Under the pieces are notes generated by a model. That model had not been told where the DNA came from. It ran no database searches and saw only the letters and a list, made by a program, of their open reading frames with translations. The position numbers were made by a program, and so were the translations under genes. 64,000 nucleotides of DNA, from NCBI GenBank assembly GCA_964016885.1, contig OZ024740.1, positions 6,169,450 to 6,233,449 on the forward strand. Reading direction: 5' to 3'. Below are positions 38,721-54,500 of the stretch, piece after piece. The DNA comes from Eledone cirrhosa. Taxonomy: Eukaryota; Mollusca; Cephalopoda; Octopoda; Eledonidae. The first letter of the stretch is position 1, and each line of letters opens with the position of its first letter.

Positions 38721-41080
38721 TAGTGTCCTTAGTAGAAATTCTTCTCCAAAGAGATTTTTACCCAAATATTCATAGATCTGTTATATATATGATTGTATAG
38801 TGTCCTTAGTAGAAATTCTTCACCAAAGAGATTTATACAAAAATATTCATAGAACTGGTATATATATGATTGTATAGTGTCCTTAGTAGAAATACTTCAC
38901 CAAAGAGATTTATACCAAAATATTCATAGAACTGATTTAAATATGATTGTATAGTGTCCTCAGTAGAAATTCTTCTCCAAAGAGATTTTTACCCAAATAT
39001 TCATAGATCTGTTATATATATGATTGTAGAGTGTCCTTAGTAGAAATTCTTCACCAAAGAGATTTATACAAAAATATTCATAGAACTGGTATACATATGA
39101 TTGCATAGTGTCCACGGTAGAAATTCTTCACCAAGGAGATTTATACCAAAATAGTCATAGAAGTGGTATATATATGATTGTATAGTGTCCTTAGTAGAAA
39201 TTCTTTTCCAAAGAGATTTATACTAAAATATTAATAGAACTTGTATATATATGATTGTGTAGTGTCCTTGGTAGAAATACTTCACCAAAGAGATGTATAC
39301 CAAAATATTCATAGAACTGGTATATATATGATTCTATAGTGTCCTTAGTAGAAATATTTCACTAAAGAGATTTATACCAAAATATTCATAGAAGTAGTAT
39401 ATATATGATTGTATAGTGTCCTTAGTAGAAATTCTTCACCAAAGAGATTTATACCAAAATATTCATAGAATTGGTTTATATATGATTGTATAGTGTTCTT
39501 AGTAGCAATTCTTCACCAAAGAGATTTATACTAAAATATTCATAGAACAGGTTATATATGATAGTAGTGTCCTTAGTAGAAATACTTCACCAAAGAGATT
39601 TATACCAAAATATTCATAGAACGGGTATATATATGATTGTATAGTCCCCTTTGTAGAAATTCTTAAGGAAAGAAATTCATACCAAAATATTCATAGAACG
39701 GGTATATATATGATTGTATAGTGTCCTTAGTAGGAATTCTTAAGCAAAGAGATTTATACCAAAATATTCATAGAACTGGTATATATATGATTGTATAGTG
39801 TCCTTAGTAGGAATTCTTAAGCAAAAAGATTTATACCAAAATATTCATAGAACTGGTTATATATGATTGTATAGTGTCCTTAGTAGAAATACTTCACCAA
39901 AGAGATTTATACCAAAATATTCATAGAACGGGTATATATATGATTGTACAGTGTCCTTAGTAGGAATTCTTAAGCTAAGAGATTTATACCAAAATATTCA
40001 TAGAACTGGTTATATATGATTGTATAGTGTCCTTAGTAGAAATTCTTCACCAAAGAGATTTATACCAAAATATTCATGGAACTGGTATACATGTGATTGC
40101 ATAGTGTCCTTAGTAGAAATTCTTCACCAAAGAGATTTATACCCAAATATCCATAGAACTGGTTTATATATGATTGTATAGTGTCCTTAGTAGAAATTCT
40201 TCACCAAAGAGATATATACCAAAATATTCATAGAACTGGCATACATATGATTGCATAGTGTCCTTAGTAGAAATACTTCACCAAAGAGATTTATACCGAA
40301 ATATTCATAGAAGTAGTATATATATGATTGTATAGTGTCCTTAGTAGAAATTCTTCACCAAAGAGATTTATACCCAAATATTCATAGAATTGGTTTATAT
40401 ATGAGTGTATAGTGTCCTTAGTAGAAATACTTCACCAAACGAGATTTATACCAAAATATTCATAGAACTGGTATATATATGATTGTATAGTGTCCTTAGT
40501 AGAAATACTTCACCAAACGAGATTTATACCAAAATATTCATAGAACTGGTATATATATGATTGTATAATGTCCTTAGTAGAAATACTTCACCAAAGAGAT
40601 TTATACCAAAATATTCATAGAACTGGTATATATATGATTGTATAGTGTCTTTAGTAGAAATTCTTAAGCAAAGAAATTCATACCAAAATATTCATAGAAC
40701 TGGTATATATATGATTGTATAGTGTCCTTCGTAGAAATTCTTAAGCTAAGAGATTCATACCAAAATATTCATAGAACTGGTTGTATATGATTGTAGAGTG
40801 TCCTTAGTAGAAATACTTCACCAAAGAGATTTTTACCAAAATATTCATATAACGGGTACATATATATGATTGTATAGTGTCCTTAGAAGGGATTCTTAAG
40901 CAAAGAGATTTATACCAAAATATTCATAGAACGGGTATATATATGATTGTATAGTGTCCTTAGTAGAAATTCTTAAGCAAAGAAATTTATACCAAAATAT
41001 TCATAGAACGGGTATATATATGATTGTATAGTGTCCTTAGTAGAAATTCTTCACCAAAGACTTTATAATAAAATATACAT
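38720..41080. repeat. Satellite, mixed middle-domain subtypes
   Basis: About 31 monomers. A short local duplication carries the TCATAGATCTGTTAT variant near 38,775 and 39,005, about three monomers apart. The AGTAGTGTCC deletion monomer at about 39,564 and TTAAGGAAAGAAATTC at about 39,663 are private here. No long tandem HOR was recognised. Confidence 0.65.
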
Positions 41081-43000
41081 AGAACTGGTATATATAGGAT
41101 TGTATAGTGTCTTTAGTAGAAATACTTCACCAAAGAGATTTATACCCAAATATTCATAGAACTGTTATATATATGATTGTATAGTGTCCTTAGTAGAAAT
41201 TCTTCACCAAAGAGATTTATACCAAAATAGTCATAGAACTGGTATATATATGATTGTATAGTGTCCTTAGTAGAAATTGTTCACCAAAGAGATTTATACC
41301 AAAATATTCATAGAACTGGTATATATATGATTGTATAGTGTCATTAGTAGAAATTCTTCACCAAAGAGATATATACCAAAATATTCATAGAACTGGTATA
41401 CATATGATTGCATAGTGTCCCCGGTAGAAATTCTTCACCAAAGAGATTTATACCAAAATAGTCATAGAAGTGGTATATATATGATTGTATACTGTCCTTA
41501 GTAGAAATTCTTCTCCAAAGAGATTTATACTAAAATATTCATAGAACTGGTATATATATGATTGTGTAGTGTGCTTGCTAGAAATACTTCACCAAAGAGA
41601 TGTATACCAAAATATTCATAGAACTGGTATATATATGATTGTATAGTGTCCTTAGTAGAAATACTTCACCAAACGAGATTTATACCAAAATATTCATAGA
41701 AGTATTATATATATGATTGTATAGTGTCCTTAGTAGAAATTCTTCACCAAAGAGATTTATACCCAAATATTCATAGAATTGGTTTATATATGATTGTATA
41801 GTGTCCTTAGTACAAATAATTCACCAAACGAGATTTATACCAAAATATTCATAGAACTGGTATATATATGATTGTATAGTGTCCTTAGTAGAAATACTTC
41901 ACCAAACGAGATTTATACCAAAATATTCATAGAACTGGTATATATATGATTGTATAATGTCCTTAATAGATATACTTCACCAAAGAGATTTATACCAAAA
42001 TATTCATAGAACTGGTATATATATGATTGTATAGTGTCCTTCGTAGAAATTCTTAAGCAAAGAAATTCATACCAAAATATTCATAGAACTGGTATATATA
42101 TGATTGTATAGTGTCCTTCGTAGAAATTCTTAAGCAAAGAAATTTATACCAAAATATTCATAGAACTGGTATATATATGATTGTATAGTGTTCTTAGTAG
42201 AAATTCTTCACCAAAGAGATTTATACCAAAATATTCATAGAACTGGTATATATATGATTGTTTAGTGTCCTTAGTAGAAATTCTTAAGCAAAGAAATTTA
42301 TACCAAAATATTCATAGAACGGGTATATATATGATTGTATAGTGTCCTTAGTAGAAATTCTTAAGCAAAGAGATTCATACCAAAATATTCATAGAACGGG
42401 TATATATATGATTGTATAGTGTTCTTAGTAGAAATGCTTCACCAAAGAGATTTATACCAAAATATTCATAGAACTGGTATATATATGATTGTGTAGTGTC
42501 CTTAGTAGAAATACTTTACTAAAGAGATTTATACCAAAATATTCATAGAACTGGTATATATATGATTGTGTAGTGTCCTTATTAGAAATACCTCCACAAA
42601 GAGATGTATACCAAAATATTCATAGAAGTGGTATATATATGATTGTATAGTGTCCTTAGTAGAAATTCTTCACCAAAGAGGTTTATACCAAAATATTCAT
42701 AGAACTGGTATATATATGATTGTATAGAGTACTTAGTAGAAACTCTTCACCAAAGATTTTATACCAAAATATTCATAGAACTGGTATATATATGATTGTA
42801 TAGTGTCCTTAGTAGAAGTACTTCACCAAAGAGAATTATTCCAAAATATTCACAGAACTGGTGTATATATGATTGTATAGTGTCCTTAGTAGAAATTCTT
42901 CACCAAAGAGATTAATACCAAAATATTCATAGAACCGGTATATATATGATTGTATAGTGTCCTTAGTAGAAATTCTTCACCAAAGAGATTCATACCAAAA
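41080..43000. repeat. Distant copy of the 34.4-36.0 / 36.1-37.7 kb block
   Basis: AGTATTATAT at 41,701 lies 4,848 bp from 36,853, and ACCTCCACAA at 42,590 lies 4,925 bp from 37,665 (about 63 and 64 monomers). The marker order is kept, with one monomer added between them. It begins with the last AGGATTG monomer (41,096) and holds the last AAACGAGATTT monomers (about 41,826 and 41,906), so it closes the middle domain. Confidence 0.78.
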
Positions 43001-46000
43001 TATTCATAGAACTTGTATATTTATGATAGTATAGTGTCCCTAGTAGAAATTCTTCACCAAAGAGAATTATACCAAGATATTCATAGAACTGGTATATATA
43101 TATGATTGTATAGTTTCCTTAGTAGAAATTCTTCACCAAAGAGATCTATACCAAAATATTCATAGAACTGGTATAAATATGATTGTATAGTGTCCTTAGT
43201 AGAAATTCTTCACCAAAGAGATTTATACCAAAATATTCATAGAACTGGTATATATATGATTGTATAGTGTCCTTAGTAGAAATTCTTCTCCAAAGAGATT
43301 TATACCCAAATACTCATGGAACTGTTATATATATGATTCTATAGGGTCCTTAGTAGAAATTCTTCACCAAAGAGATTTATACCAAAATATTCATAGAACT
43401 GGTATATATATGAGTATATAGTGTCCTTAGTAGAAATTCTTCACCAAAGAGATGTATACCAAAATATTCATAGAACTGGTATATATATGATTATATAGTG
43501 TCCTTAGTAGAAATTCTTCACCAAACAGATTTATACCAAAATATTCATAGAACTGGTATACATATGATTGCATAGTGTCCCCCATAGAAATTCTTCACGA
43601 AAGAGATTTATACCAAAATATTCATAGAACTGGTATATATATGATTGTGTAGTGTCCTTAGTAAAAATACTTCACCAAAGAGATGTATACCAAAATATTC
43701 ATAGAACTGGTATATATATGATTATATAGTGTGCTTAGTAGAAATTCTTCACCAAACAGATTTATACCAAAATATTCACAGAACTGGTATACATATGATT
43801 GCATAGTGTCCCCGGTAGCAATTCTTAAGCAGAGAGATTTCTACCAAAATATTCTTAGAACTGGTATACATATATGATTGTATAGTGTCCTTAGTAGAAA
43901 TTCTTCTCCAAAGAGATTTATACTAAAATATTCATAGAACTGGTATATATATATGATTGTGTAGTGTCCTTAGTAGAAATACTTCACCAAAGAGATGTAT
44001 ACCAAAATATTCATTGAACTGGTATATATATGATTGTATAGTGTCCTTAGTAGAAATACTTCACCAAAGAGATTTATACCAAAATATTCATAGCAGTGGT
44101 ATATATATGATTGTATAGTGTCCGTAGTAGAAATTCTTCACCAAAGAGATTTATACCCAAATATTCATAGAATTGGTATATATATGATTGTATAGTGTCC
44201 TTAGAAGAAATTCTTCACCAAAGTCTTTATACCAAAATATACATAGAACTGGTATATATATGATTGTATAGTGTCCTTAGTAGAAATACTTCGCCAAAGA
44301 GATTTATACCAAAATATTCATAGAACTGGTATATATATAATTGTATAGCGTCCTTAGAAGTTCTTCACCAAAGAGATTTATACCAAAATATTCATAGAAC
44401 TGATATATATATGATTGTATGTCCTTAGTAGAAATTCTTCACGAAAGATTTTATACCAAAATATTCATCGAACTGGTGTATATATGATTGTATAATGTCC
44501 TTAGTAGAAATTCTTCACCAAAGATTTTATACCAGAATATTCATAAAACTGGTATATTTATGATTGTATAGTGTCCTTGGTAGAAATACTTCACCAAAGA
44601 GATTTGTACCAAAATATTCATAGAACTGGTATATATATAATTGTATAGTGTCCTTAGAAGAAGTTCTTCACCACAGAGATTTATACCAAAATATTCATAG
44701 AACTGGTATATATATGATTGTATGTCCTTAGTAGAAATTCTTCACGAAAGATTTGATACAAAAATATTCATAGAACTCGTATATATATGATTGTATAGTG
44801 TCCCTAGTAGAAATTCTTCACCAAAGAGAATTATACCAAAATATTCATAGAACTGGTATATATATATGATTGTATAGTTTCCTTAGTAGAAATTCTTCAC
44901 CAAAGAGATCTATACCAAAATATTCATAGAACTGGTATAAATATGATTGTATAGTGTCCTTAGTAGAAATTCTTCACCAAAGAGATTTACACCAAAATAT
45001 TCATAGAACTGGTATATATATGATTGTATGTCCTTAGTAGAAATCCTTCACGAAAGATTTTATACCAAAATATTCATCGCACTGGTATATATATGATTAT
45101 ATCGTGTTCTTAGTAGAAACTGTTCACCAAAGAGATTTATACCAAAATATTCATAGAACTGGTATATATATGATTGTATAGTGTCCTCAGTAGAAATTCT
45201 TCACCAAAGAGATTTATACCAACATATTCATAGAACTGGTATACATATATGATTGTATAGTGTCCTTAGTAGAAGTTCTTCACCAAAGACTTTAGACCAA
45301 AATATTCATAGAACTGGTATATATATGATTGTATAGTGTCCTTCGTTGAAATTCTTAAGGAAAGAGATTTATACCAAAATATTCATAGAACTGGCATATA
45401 TATGATGGTATAGTGTCCTTAGTAGAAATTCTTCTCCAAAGAGATTTATACCCAAATATTCATAGAACTGTTATATATATGATTGTATAGTGTCCTTAGT
45501 AGAAATTCTTCACCAAAGATATTTATACCAAAATATTCATAGAACTGGTATATATATGATTATATAGTGTCCTTAGTAGAAATTCTTCACCAAAGACATT
45601 TATACCAAAATATTCATAGAACTGGTATACACATGATTGCATAGTGACCCCGGTAGAAATTCTTCACCAAAGAGATTTATACCAAAATATTCATAGAACT
45701 GGTATATATATGATTGTGTAGTGTCCTTTGTAGAAATTCTTCACCAAACAGATTTATACCAAAATATTCATAGAACTGGTATACATATGATTGCATAGTG
45801 TCCCCGGTAGAAATTCTTCACCAAAGAGATTTATACCTCAATAGTCATAGAACTGGTATATATATGATTGTATAGTGTCCTTAGTAGAAATTCTTCTCCA
45901 AAGAGATTTATACCCAAATATTCATAGAACTGGTATATATATGATTGTATAGTGTCCTTAGTAGAAATTCTTCTCCAAAGAGATTTATACTAAAATATTC

Positions 46001-46786
46001 ATAGAACTGGTAAATATATGATTGTGTAGTGTCCTTAGTAGAAATACTTCACCAAAGAGATGTATACCAAAATATTCATAGAACTGGTATATATATGAGT
46101 ATATAGTGTCCTTAGTAGAAATTCTTCACCAAAGAGATTTATACCCAAATATTCATAGAATTGGTATATATATTATTGTATAGTGTCCTTCGTAGAAATT
46201 CTTCACCAAAGTCTTTATACCAAAATATACATAGAACTGGTATATATATGATTGTATAGTGTCCTTAGTAGAAATACTTCACCAAAGAGATTTATACCAA
46301 AATATTCATAGAACTGGTATATATATAATTGTATAGTGTCCTTAGAAGTTCTTCACCAAAGAGATTTATACCAAAATATTCATAGAACTGGTATATATAT
46401 GATTGTATGTCCTTAGTAGAAATTCTTCAAGAAGATTTTATACCAAAATATTCATAGAACTGGTATATATATGATTCTATAATGTCCTTAGTAGAAATTC
46501 TTCACCAAAGATTTTATACCAGAATATTCATAGAACCGGTATATTTATGATTGTATAGTATCCTTAGTAGAAATACTTCACCAAAGAGATTTGTACCAAA
46601 ATATTCATAGAATTGGTATATATATGATTGTATAATGTCCTTAGTGGAAATTCTTCACCAAAGATTTTATACCAGAATATTCATAGAACTGGTATTTTTA
46701 TGATTGTATAGTGTCCTTAGTAGAAATACTTCACCAAAGAGATGTATACCAAAATATTCATAGAACTGGTATATATATGATTGTAT
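43000..46786. repeat. Diverged satellite opening the right domain
   Basis: About 49 monomers. The AAAGTCTTTATACC/TATACATAGAAC pair first appears near 44,222, along with shortened TTGTATGTCCTTAG and CCTTAGAAGTTC monomers. Repeats of 1.5-2 kb spacing exist (for example the 44,160-44,580 series echoed at 46,140-46,560) but with many differences. This looks older than the blocks to its right. Confidence 0.7.
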
Positions 46787-47695
46787 AGTGTCCTTAGTAG
46801 GAATTCTTCTCCAAAGAGATTTATACCCAAATATTCATGGAACTGTTATATATATGATTCTATAGGGTCCTTTGTAGAAATTCTTCACCAAAGAGATTTA
46901 TACCATAATATTCTTAGAACTGGTATATATATGAGTATATAGTGTCCTTAGTAGAAATCCTTCACCAAAGAGATATATATCAAAATATTCCATAGAACTG
47001 GTATATATTTGATTATATACTGTCCTTAGTAGAAATTCTTCACCAAACAGATTTATACCAAAATATTCATAGAACTGGTATACATATGATTGCATAGTGT
47101 CCCCGGTAGAAATTCTTCACCAAAGAGATTTATACCACAATAGTCATAGAACTGTTATATATATGATTGTATAGTGTCCTTAGTAGAAATTCTTCTCCAA
47201 AGAGATTTATACCCAAATATTCATAGAACTGGTATATATATGATTGTATAGTGTCCTTAGTAGAAATTCTTCACCAAAGTCTTTATACCAAAATATACAT
47301 AGAACTGGTATATATATGATTGTGTAGTGTCCCCGGTAGAAATACTTCACCAAAGAGATGTATACCAAAATATTCATAGAACTGGTATATATATGATTGT
47401 ATAGTGTCCTTAGTAGGAATTCTTCTCCAAAGAGATTTATACCCAAATATTCATGGAACTGTTATATATATGATTCTATAGGGTCCTTTGTAGAAATTCT
47501 TCACCAAAGAGATTTATACCATAATATTCTTAGAACTGGTATATATATGAGTATATAGTGTCCTTAGTAGAAATTCTTCACCAAAGAGATATATATCAAA
47601 ATATTCCATAGAACTGGTATATATTTGATTATATACTGTCCTTAGTAGAAATTCTTCACCAAACAGATTTATACCAAAATATTCATAGAACTGGT
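46787..47695. repeat. Tandem duplication with a 616-bp period (8 monomers)
   Basis: GGGTCCTTTG occurs at 46,865 and 47,481, exactly 616 bp (8 x 77) apart, with the private 1-bp insertion ATATTCCATAG in both copies (about 46,988 and 47,604). Copy 1 is 46,787-47,402; copy 2 matches to about 47,695, where a TACATATG/GCATAG monomer is replaced by TATATATG/GTGTAG. Minus-strand open frames of 65-79 codons in this area are satellite translation, not genes. Confidence 0.85.
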
Positions 47696-48560
47696 ATATA
47701 TATGATTGTGTAGTGTCCCCGGTAGAAATTCTTCACCAAAGAGATTTATACCAAAATATTCATAGAACTGTTATATATATGATTGTATAGTGTCCTTAGT
47801 AGAAATACTTCATCAAAGAGATGTATACCAAAATATTCATATAACTGATATATATATGATTATATAGTGTCCTTAGTAGAAATTCTTCTCCAAAGAGATT
47901 TATACTAAAATATTCATAGAACTGGTATATATATGATTGTGTAGTGTCCCCGGTAGAAATTCTTCACCAAAGAGATTTATACCAAAATATTCATAGAAGT
48001 GGTATATATATGATTGTATAGTGTCCTTAGTAGAAATTCTTCACCAAAGAAATTTATACCCAAATATTCATAGAATTGGTATATATATGATTGTATAGTG
48101 TCCTTAGTAGAAATTCTTCACCAAAGTCTTTATACCAAAATATACATAGAACTGGTATATATATGATTGTATAGTGTCGTTAGTAGAAATACTTCACCAC
48201 AGAGATTTATACCAAAATATTCATAGAACTGGTATATATATAATTGTATAGTGTCCTTAGAAGTTCTTCACCAAAGAGATTTATACCAAAATATCCATAG
48301 AACTGGTATATATATGATTGTATGTCCTTAGTAGAAATTCTTCACGAAGATTTTATACCAAAATATTCATAGAACTGGTATATATATGATTGTATAATGT
48401 CCTTTGTAGAAATTCTTCACCAAAGATTTTATACCAGAATATTCATAGAACTGGTATATTTATGATTGTATAGTGTCCTTAGTAGAAATACTTCACCAAA
48501 GAGATTTGTACCAAAATATTCATAGAATTGGTATATATATGATTGCATAGTGTCCTTAGT
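47695..48560. repeat. Satellite linker before the 2,057-bp HOR
   Basis: About 11 monomers including a CCCCGG subtype carried on a GTGTAG background (about 47,716 and 47,947) and several short TTGTATGTCC-type monomers. It resembles 46,140-46,620 with scattered differences. Confidence 0.65.
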
Positions 48561-51500
48561 AGAAAATCTTCACCAAAGTCTTTATACCAAAATATACATA
48601 GAACTGGTATATATATGATTGTATAGTGTCCTTAGTAGAAATACTTCACCAAAGAGATTTATACCAAAATATTCATAGAACTGGTATATATATAATTGTA
48701 TAGTGTCCTTAGAAGTTCTTCACCAAAGAGATTTATAGCAAAATATTCATAGAACTGGTATATATATGATTGTATGTCCTTAGTAGAAATTCTTCACGAA
48801 AGATTTTATACCAAAATATTCATAGAACTGGTATATATATAATTGTATAGTGTCCTCAGAAGTTCTTCACCAAAGAGATTTATAGCAAAATATTCATAGA
48901 ACTGGTATATATATGATTGTATGTCCTTAGTAGAAATTCTTCACGAAAGATTTTATACCAAAATATTCATAGAACTGGTATATATATGATTGTATAGTGT
49001 CCCTAGTAGAAATTCTTCACCAAAGAGATTTATACCCAAATATTCATAGAATTTGTATATATATGATTGTATAGTGTCGTTAGTAGAAATTCTTCACCAA
49101 AGTCTTTATACCAAAATATACATAGAACTGGTATATATATATGATTGTATAGTGTCCTTAGTAGAAATACTTCACCAAAGAGATTTATACCAAAATATTC
49201 ATAGAACTGGTATATATATATAATTGTATAGTGTCCTTAGAAGTTCTTCACCAAAGAGATGTATACCAAAATATTCATAGAACTGGTATATATATGATTG
49301 TATAGAGTCCTTTGTAGACATTTTTCACGAAAGATGTTATACCAAAATATTCATAGAACTGGTATATATATGATTGTATAATGTCCTTAGTAGAAATTCT
49401 TCACCAAAGATTTTATACCAGAATATTCATAGAACTGGTATTTTTATGATTGTATAGTGTCCTTAGAAGAAGTTCTTCACGAAAGATTTTATACAAAAAT
49501 ATTCATAGAACTGGTATATATATGATTGTATAGTGTTCTTCGTAGAAATTCTTAAGGAAAGAGATTTATACCAAAATATTCATAGAACTGGTATATATAT
49601 GATTGTGTAGTGTCCTTAGTAGAAATACTTCACCAAAGAGATGTATTCCAAAATATTCATAGAACTGGTTTATATATGATTATATAGTGTCCTTAGTAGA
49701 AATTCTTCACCAAACAGATTTATACCAAAATATTCATAGAACTGGTATACATATGATTGCATAGTGTCCCCGGTAGAAATTCTTCACCAAAGAGATTTAT
49801 ACCACAATAGTCATAGAACTGGTATATATATGATTGTATAGTGTCCTTAGTAGAAATTCTTCTCCAAAGAGATTTATACCAAAATATTTATAGAACTGGT
49901 ATATATATGATTGTATAATGTCCTTAGTAGAAATTCTTCTCCAAAGAGATTTATGCTAAAATATTCATAGAACTGGTATATATATGATTGTGTAGTGTCC
50001 TTAGTAGAAATACTTAACCAAGGAGATGTATACCAAAATATTCATAGAACTGGTATATATATGATTATATAGTGTCCTTAGTAGAAATTCTTCTCCAAAG
50101 AGATTTATCCCCAAATATTCATGGAACTGTTATATATATGATTCTATAGGGTCCTTAGTAGAAATTCTTCACCAAAGAGATTTATACCAAAATATTCATG
50201 GAACTGGTATATATATGATTATATAGTGTCCTTAGTAGAAATTCTTCAGCAAACAGATTGATACCAAAATATTCATAGAACTGGTATACATATGATTGCA
50301 TAGTGTCCCCGGTAGAAATTCTTCACCAAAGAGATTTATACCACAATAGTCATAGAACTGGTATATATATGATTGTATAGTGACCTTAGTAGAAATTTTT
50401 CACCAAAGAGATTTATACCAAAATATCCATAGAATTGGTATATATATGATTGTATAGTGTCCTTAGTAGAAATTCTTCACCAAAGACTTTATACCAAAAT
50501 ATACATAGAACTGGTATATATATGATTGTATAGTGTCCTTAGTTGAAGTTCTTCACCAAAGTCTTTATACCAAAATATACATAGAACGGGTATATATATG
50601 ATTGTATAGTGTCCTTAGTAGAAATACTTCAACAAAGAGATTTATACCAAAATATTCATAGAACTGGTATATATATAATTGTATAGTGTCCTTAGAAGTT
50701 CTTCACCAAAGAGATTTATAGCAAAATATTCATAGAACTGGTATATATATGATTGTATGTCCTTAGTAGAAATTCTTCACGAAAGATTTTATACCAAAAT
50801 ATTCATAGAACTGGTATATATATAATTGTATAGTGTCCTCAGAAGTTCTTCACCAAAGAGATTTATAGCAAAATATTCATAGAACTGGTATATATATGAT
50901 TGTATGTCCTTAGTAGAAATTCTTCACGAAAGATTTTATACCAAAATATTCATAGAACTGGTATATATATGATTGTATAGTGTCCCTAGTAGAAATTCTT
51001 CACCAAAGAGATTTATACCCAAATATTCATAGAATTTGTATATATATGATTGTATAGTGTCGTTAGTAGAAATTCTTCACCAAAGTCTTTATACCAAAAT
51101 ATACATAGTGCTGGTATATATATATGATTGTATAGTGTCCTTAGTAGAAATACTTCACCAAAGAGATTTATACCAAAATATTCATAGAACTGGTATATAT
51201 ATATAATTGTATAGTGTCCTTAGAAGTTCTTCACCAAAGAGATGTATACCAAAATATTCATAGAACTGGTATATATATGATTGTATAGAGTCCTTAGTAG
51301 ACATTTTTCACGAAAGATGTTATACCAAAATATTCATAGAACTGGTATATATATGATTGTATAATGTCCTTAGTAGAAATTCTTCACCAAAGATTTTATA
51401 CCAGAATATTCATAGAACTGGTATTTTTATGATTGTATAGTGTCCTTAGAAGAAGTTCTTCACCAAAGAGATTTATACCAAAATATTCATAGAACTGGTA

Positions 51501-54500
51501 TATATATGATTGTATGTCCGTAGTAGAAATTCTTCACGAAAGATTTTATACAAAAATATTCATAGAACTGGTATATATATGATTGTATAGTGTTCTTCGT
51601 AGAAATTCTTAAGGAAAGAGATTTATACCAAAATATTCATAGAACTGGTATATATATGATTGTGTAGTGTCCTTAGTAGAAATACTTCACCAAAGAGATG
51701 TATTCCAAAATATTCATAGAACTGGTTTATATATGATTATATAGTGTCCTTAGTGGAAATTCTTCACCAAACAGATTTATACCAAAATATTCATAGAACT
51801 GGTATACATATGATTGCATAGTGTCCCCGGTAGAAATTCTTCACCAAAGAGATTTATACCACAATAGTCATAGAACTGGTATATATATGATTGTATAGTG
51901 TCCTTAGTAGAAATTCTTCTCCAAAGAGATTTATACCAAAATATTTATAGAACTGGTATATATATGATTGTATAATGTCCTTAGTAGAAATTCTTCTCCA
52001 AAGAGATTTATGCTAAAATATTCATAGAACTGGTATATATATGATTGTGTAGTGTCCTTAGTAGAAATACTTAACCAAGGAGATGTATACCAAAATATTC
52101 ATAGAACTGGTATATATATGATTATATAGTGTCCTTAGTAGAAATTCTTCTCCAAAGAGATTTATCCCCAAATATTCATGGAACTGTTATATATATGATT
52201 CTATAGGGTCCTTAGTAGAAATTCTTCACCAAAGAGATTTATACCAAAATATTCATGGAACTGGTATATATATGATTATATAGTGTCCTTAGTAGAAATT
52301 CTTCAGCAAACAGATTGATACCAAAATATTCATAGAACTGGTATACATATGATTGCATAGTGTCCCCGGTAGAAATTCTTCACCAAAGAGATTTATACCA
52401 CAATAGTCATAGAACTGGTATATATATGATTGTATAGTGACCTTAGTAGAAATTTTTCACCAAAGAGATTTATACCAAAATATCCATAGAATTGGTATAT
52501 ATATGATTGTATAGTGTCCTTAGTAGAAATTCTTCACCAAAGACTTTATACCAAAATATACATAGAACTGGTATATATATGATTGTATAGTGTCCTTAGT
52601 TGAAGTTCTTCACCAAAGTCTTTATACCAAAATATACATAGAACTGGTATATATATGATTGTATAGTGTCCTTAGTAGAAATACTTCAACAAAGAGATTT
52701 ATACCAAAATATTCATAGAACTGGTATATATATAATTGTATAGTGTCCTTAGAAGTTCTTCACCAAAGAGATTTATAGCAAAATATTCATAGAACTGGTA
52801 TATATATGATTGTATGTCCTTAGTAGAAATTCTTCACGAAAGATTTTATACCAAAATATTCATAGAACTGGTATATATATAATTGTATAGTGTCCTCAGA
52901 AGTTCTTCACCAAAGAGATTTATAGCAAAATATTCATAGAACTGGTATATATATGATTGTATGTCCTTAGTAGAAATTCTTCACGAAAGATTTTATACCA
53001 AAATATTCATAGAACTGGTATATATATGATTGTATAGTGTCCCTAGTAGAAATTCTTCACCAAAGAGATTTATACCCAAATATTCATAGAATTTGTATAT
53101 ATATGATTGTATAGTGTCGTTAGTAGAAATTCTTCACCAAAGTCTTTATACCAAAATATACATAGAACTGGTATATATATATGATTGTATAGTGTCCTTA
53201 GTAGAAATACTTCACCAAAGAGATTTATACCAAAATATTCATAGAACTGGTATATATATATAATTGTATAGTGTCCTTAGAAGTTCTTCACCAAAGAGAT
53301 GTATACCAAAATATTCATAGAACTGGTATATATATGATTGTATAGAGTCCTTAGTAGACATTTTTCACGAAAGATGTTATACCAAAATATTCATAGAACT
53401 GGTATATATATGATTGTATAATGTCCTTAGTAGAAATTCTTCACCAAAGATTTTATACCAGAATATTCATAGAACTGGTATTTTTATGATTGTATAGTGT
53501 CCTTAGAAGAAGTTCTTCACCAAAGAGATTTATACCAAAATATTCATAGAACTGGTATATATATGATTGTATGTCCGTAGTAGAAATTCTTCACGAAAGA
53601 TTTTATACAAAAATATTCATAGAACTGGTATATATATGATTGTATAGTGTTCTTCGTAGAAATTCTTAAGGAAAGAGATTTATACCAAAATATTCATAGA
53701 ACTGGTATATATATGATTGTGTAGTGTCCTTAGTAGAAATACTTCACCAAAGAGATGTATTCCAAAATATTCATAGAACTGGTTTATATATGATTATATA
53801 GTGTCCTTAGTAGAAATTCTTCACCAAACAGATTTATACCAAAATATTCATAGAACTGGTATACATATGATTGCATAGTGTCCCCGGTAGAAATTCTTCA
53901 CCAAAGAGATTTATACCACAATAGTCATAGAACTGGTATATATATGATTGTATAGTGTCCTTAGTAGAAATTCTTCTCCAAAGAGATTTATACCAAAATA
54001 TTTATAGAACTGGTATATATATGATTGTATAATGTCCTTAGTAGAAATTCTTCTCCAAAGAGATTTATGCTAAAATATTCATAGAACTGGTATATATATG
54101 ATTGTGTAGTGTCCTTAGTAGAAATACTTAACCAAGGAGATGTATACCAAAATATTCATAGAACTGGTATATATATGATTATATAGTGTCCTTAGTAGAA
54201 ATTCTTCTCCAAAGAGATTTATCCCCAAATATTCATGGAACTGTTATATATATGATTCTATAGGGTCCTTAGTAGAAATTCTTCACCAAAGAGATTTATA
54301 CCAAAATATTCATGGAACTGGTATATATATGATTATATAGTGTCCTTAGTAGAAATTCTTCAGCAAACAGATTGATACCAAAATATTCATAGAACTGGTA
54401 TACATATGATTGCATAGTGTCCCCGGTAGAAATTCTTCACCAAAGAGATTTATACCACAATAGTCATAGAACTGGTATATATATGATTGTATAGTGACCT

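Noticed and set aside
46898..47095. Open reading frame of 65 codons
   Set aside because: Same satellite read on the minus strand; it arises where point variants remove the usual stops.
47207..47446. Open reading frame of 79 codons
   Set aside because: Satellite translation spanning about three monomers; repeats its own words internally and matches no protein family I know.
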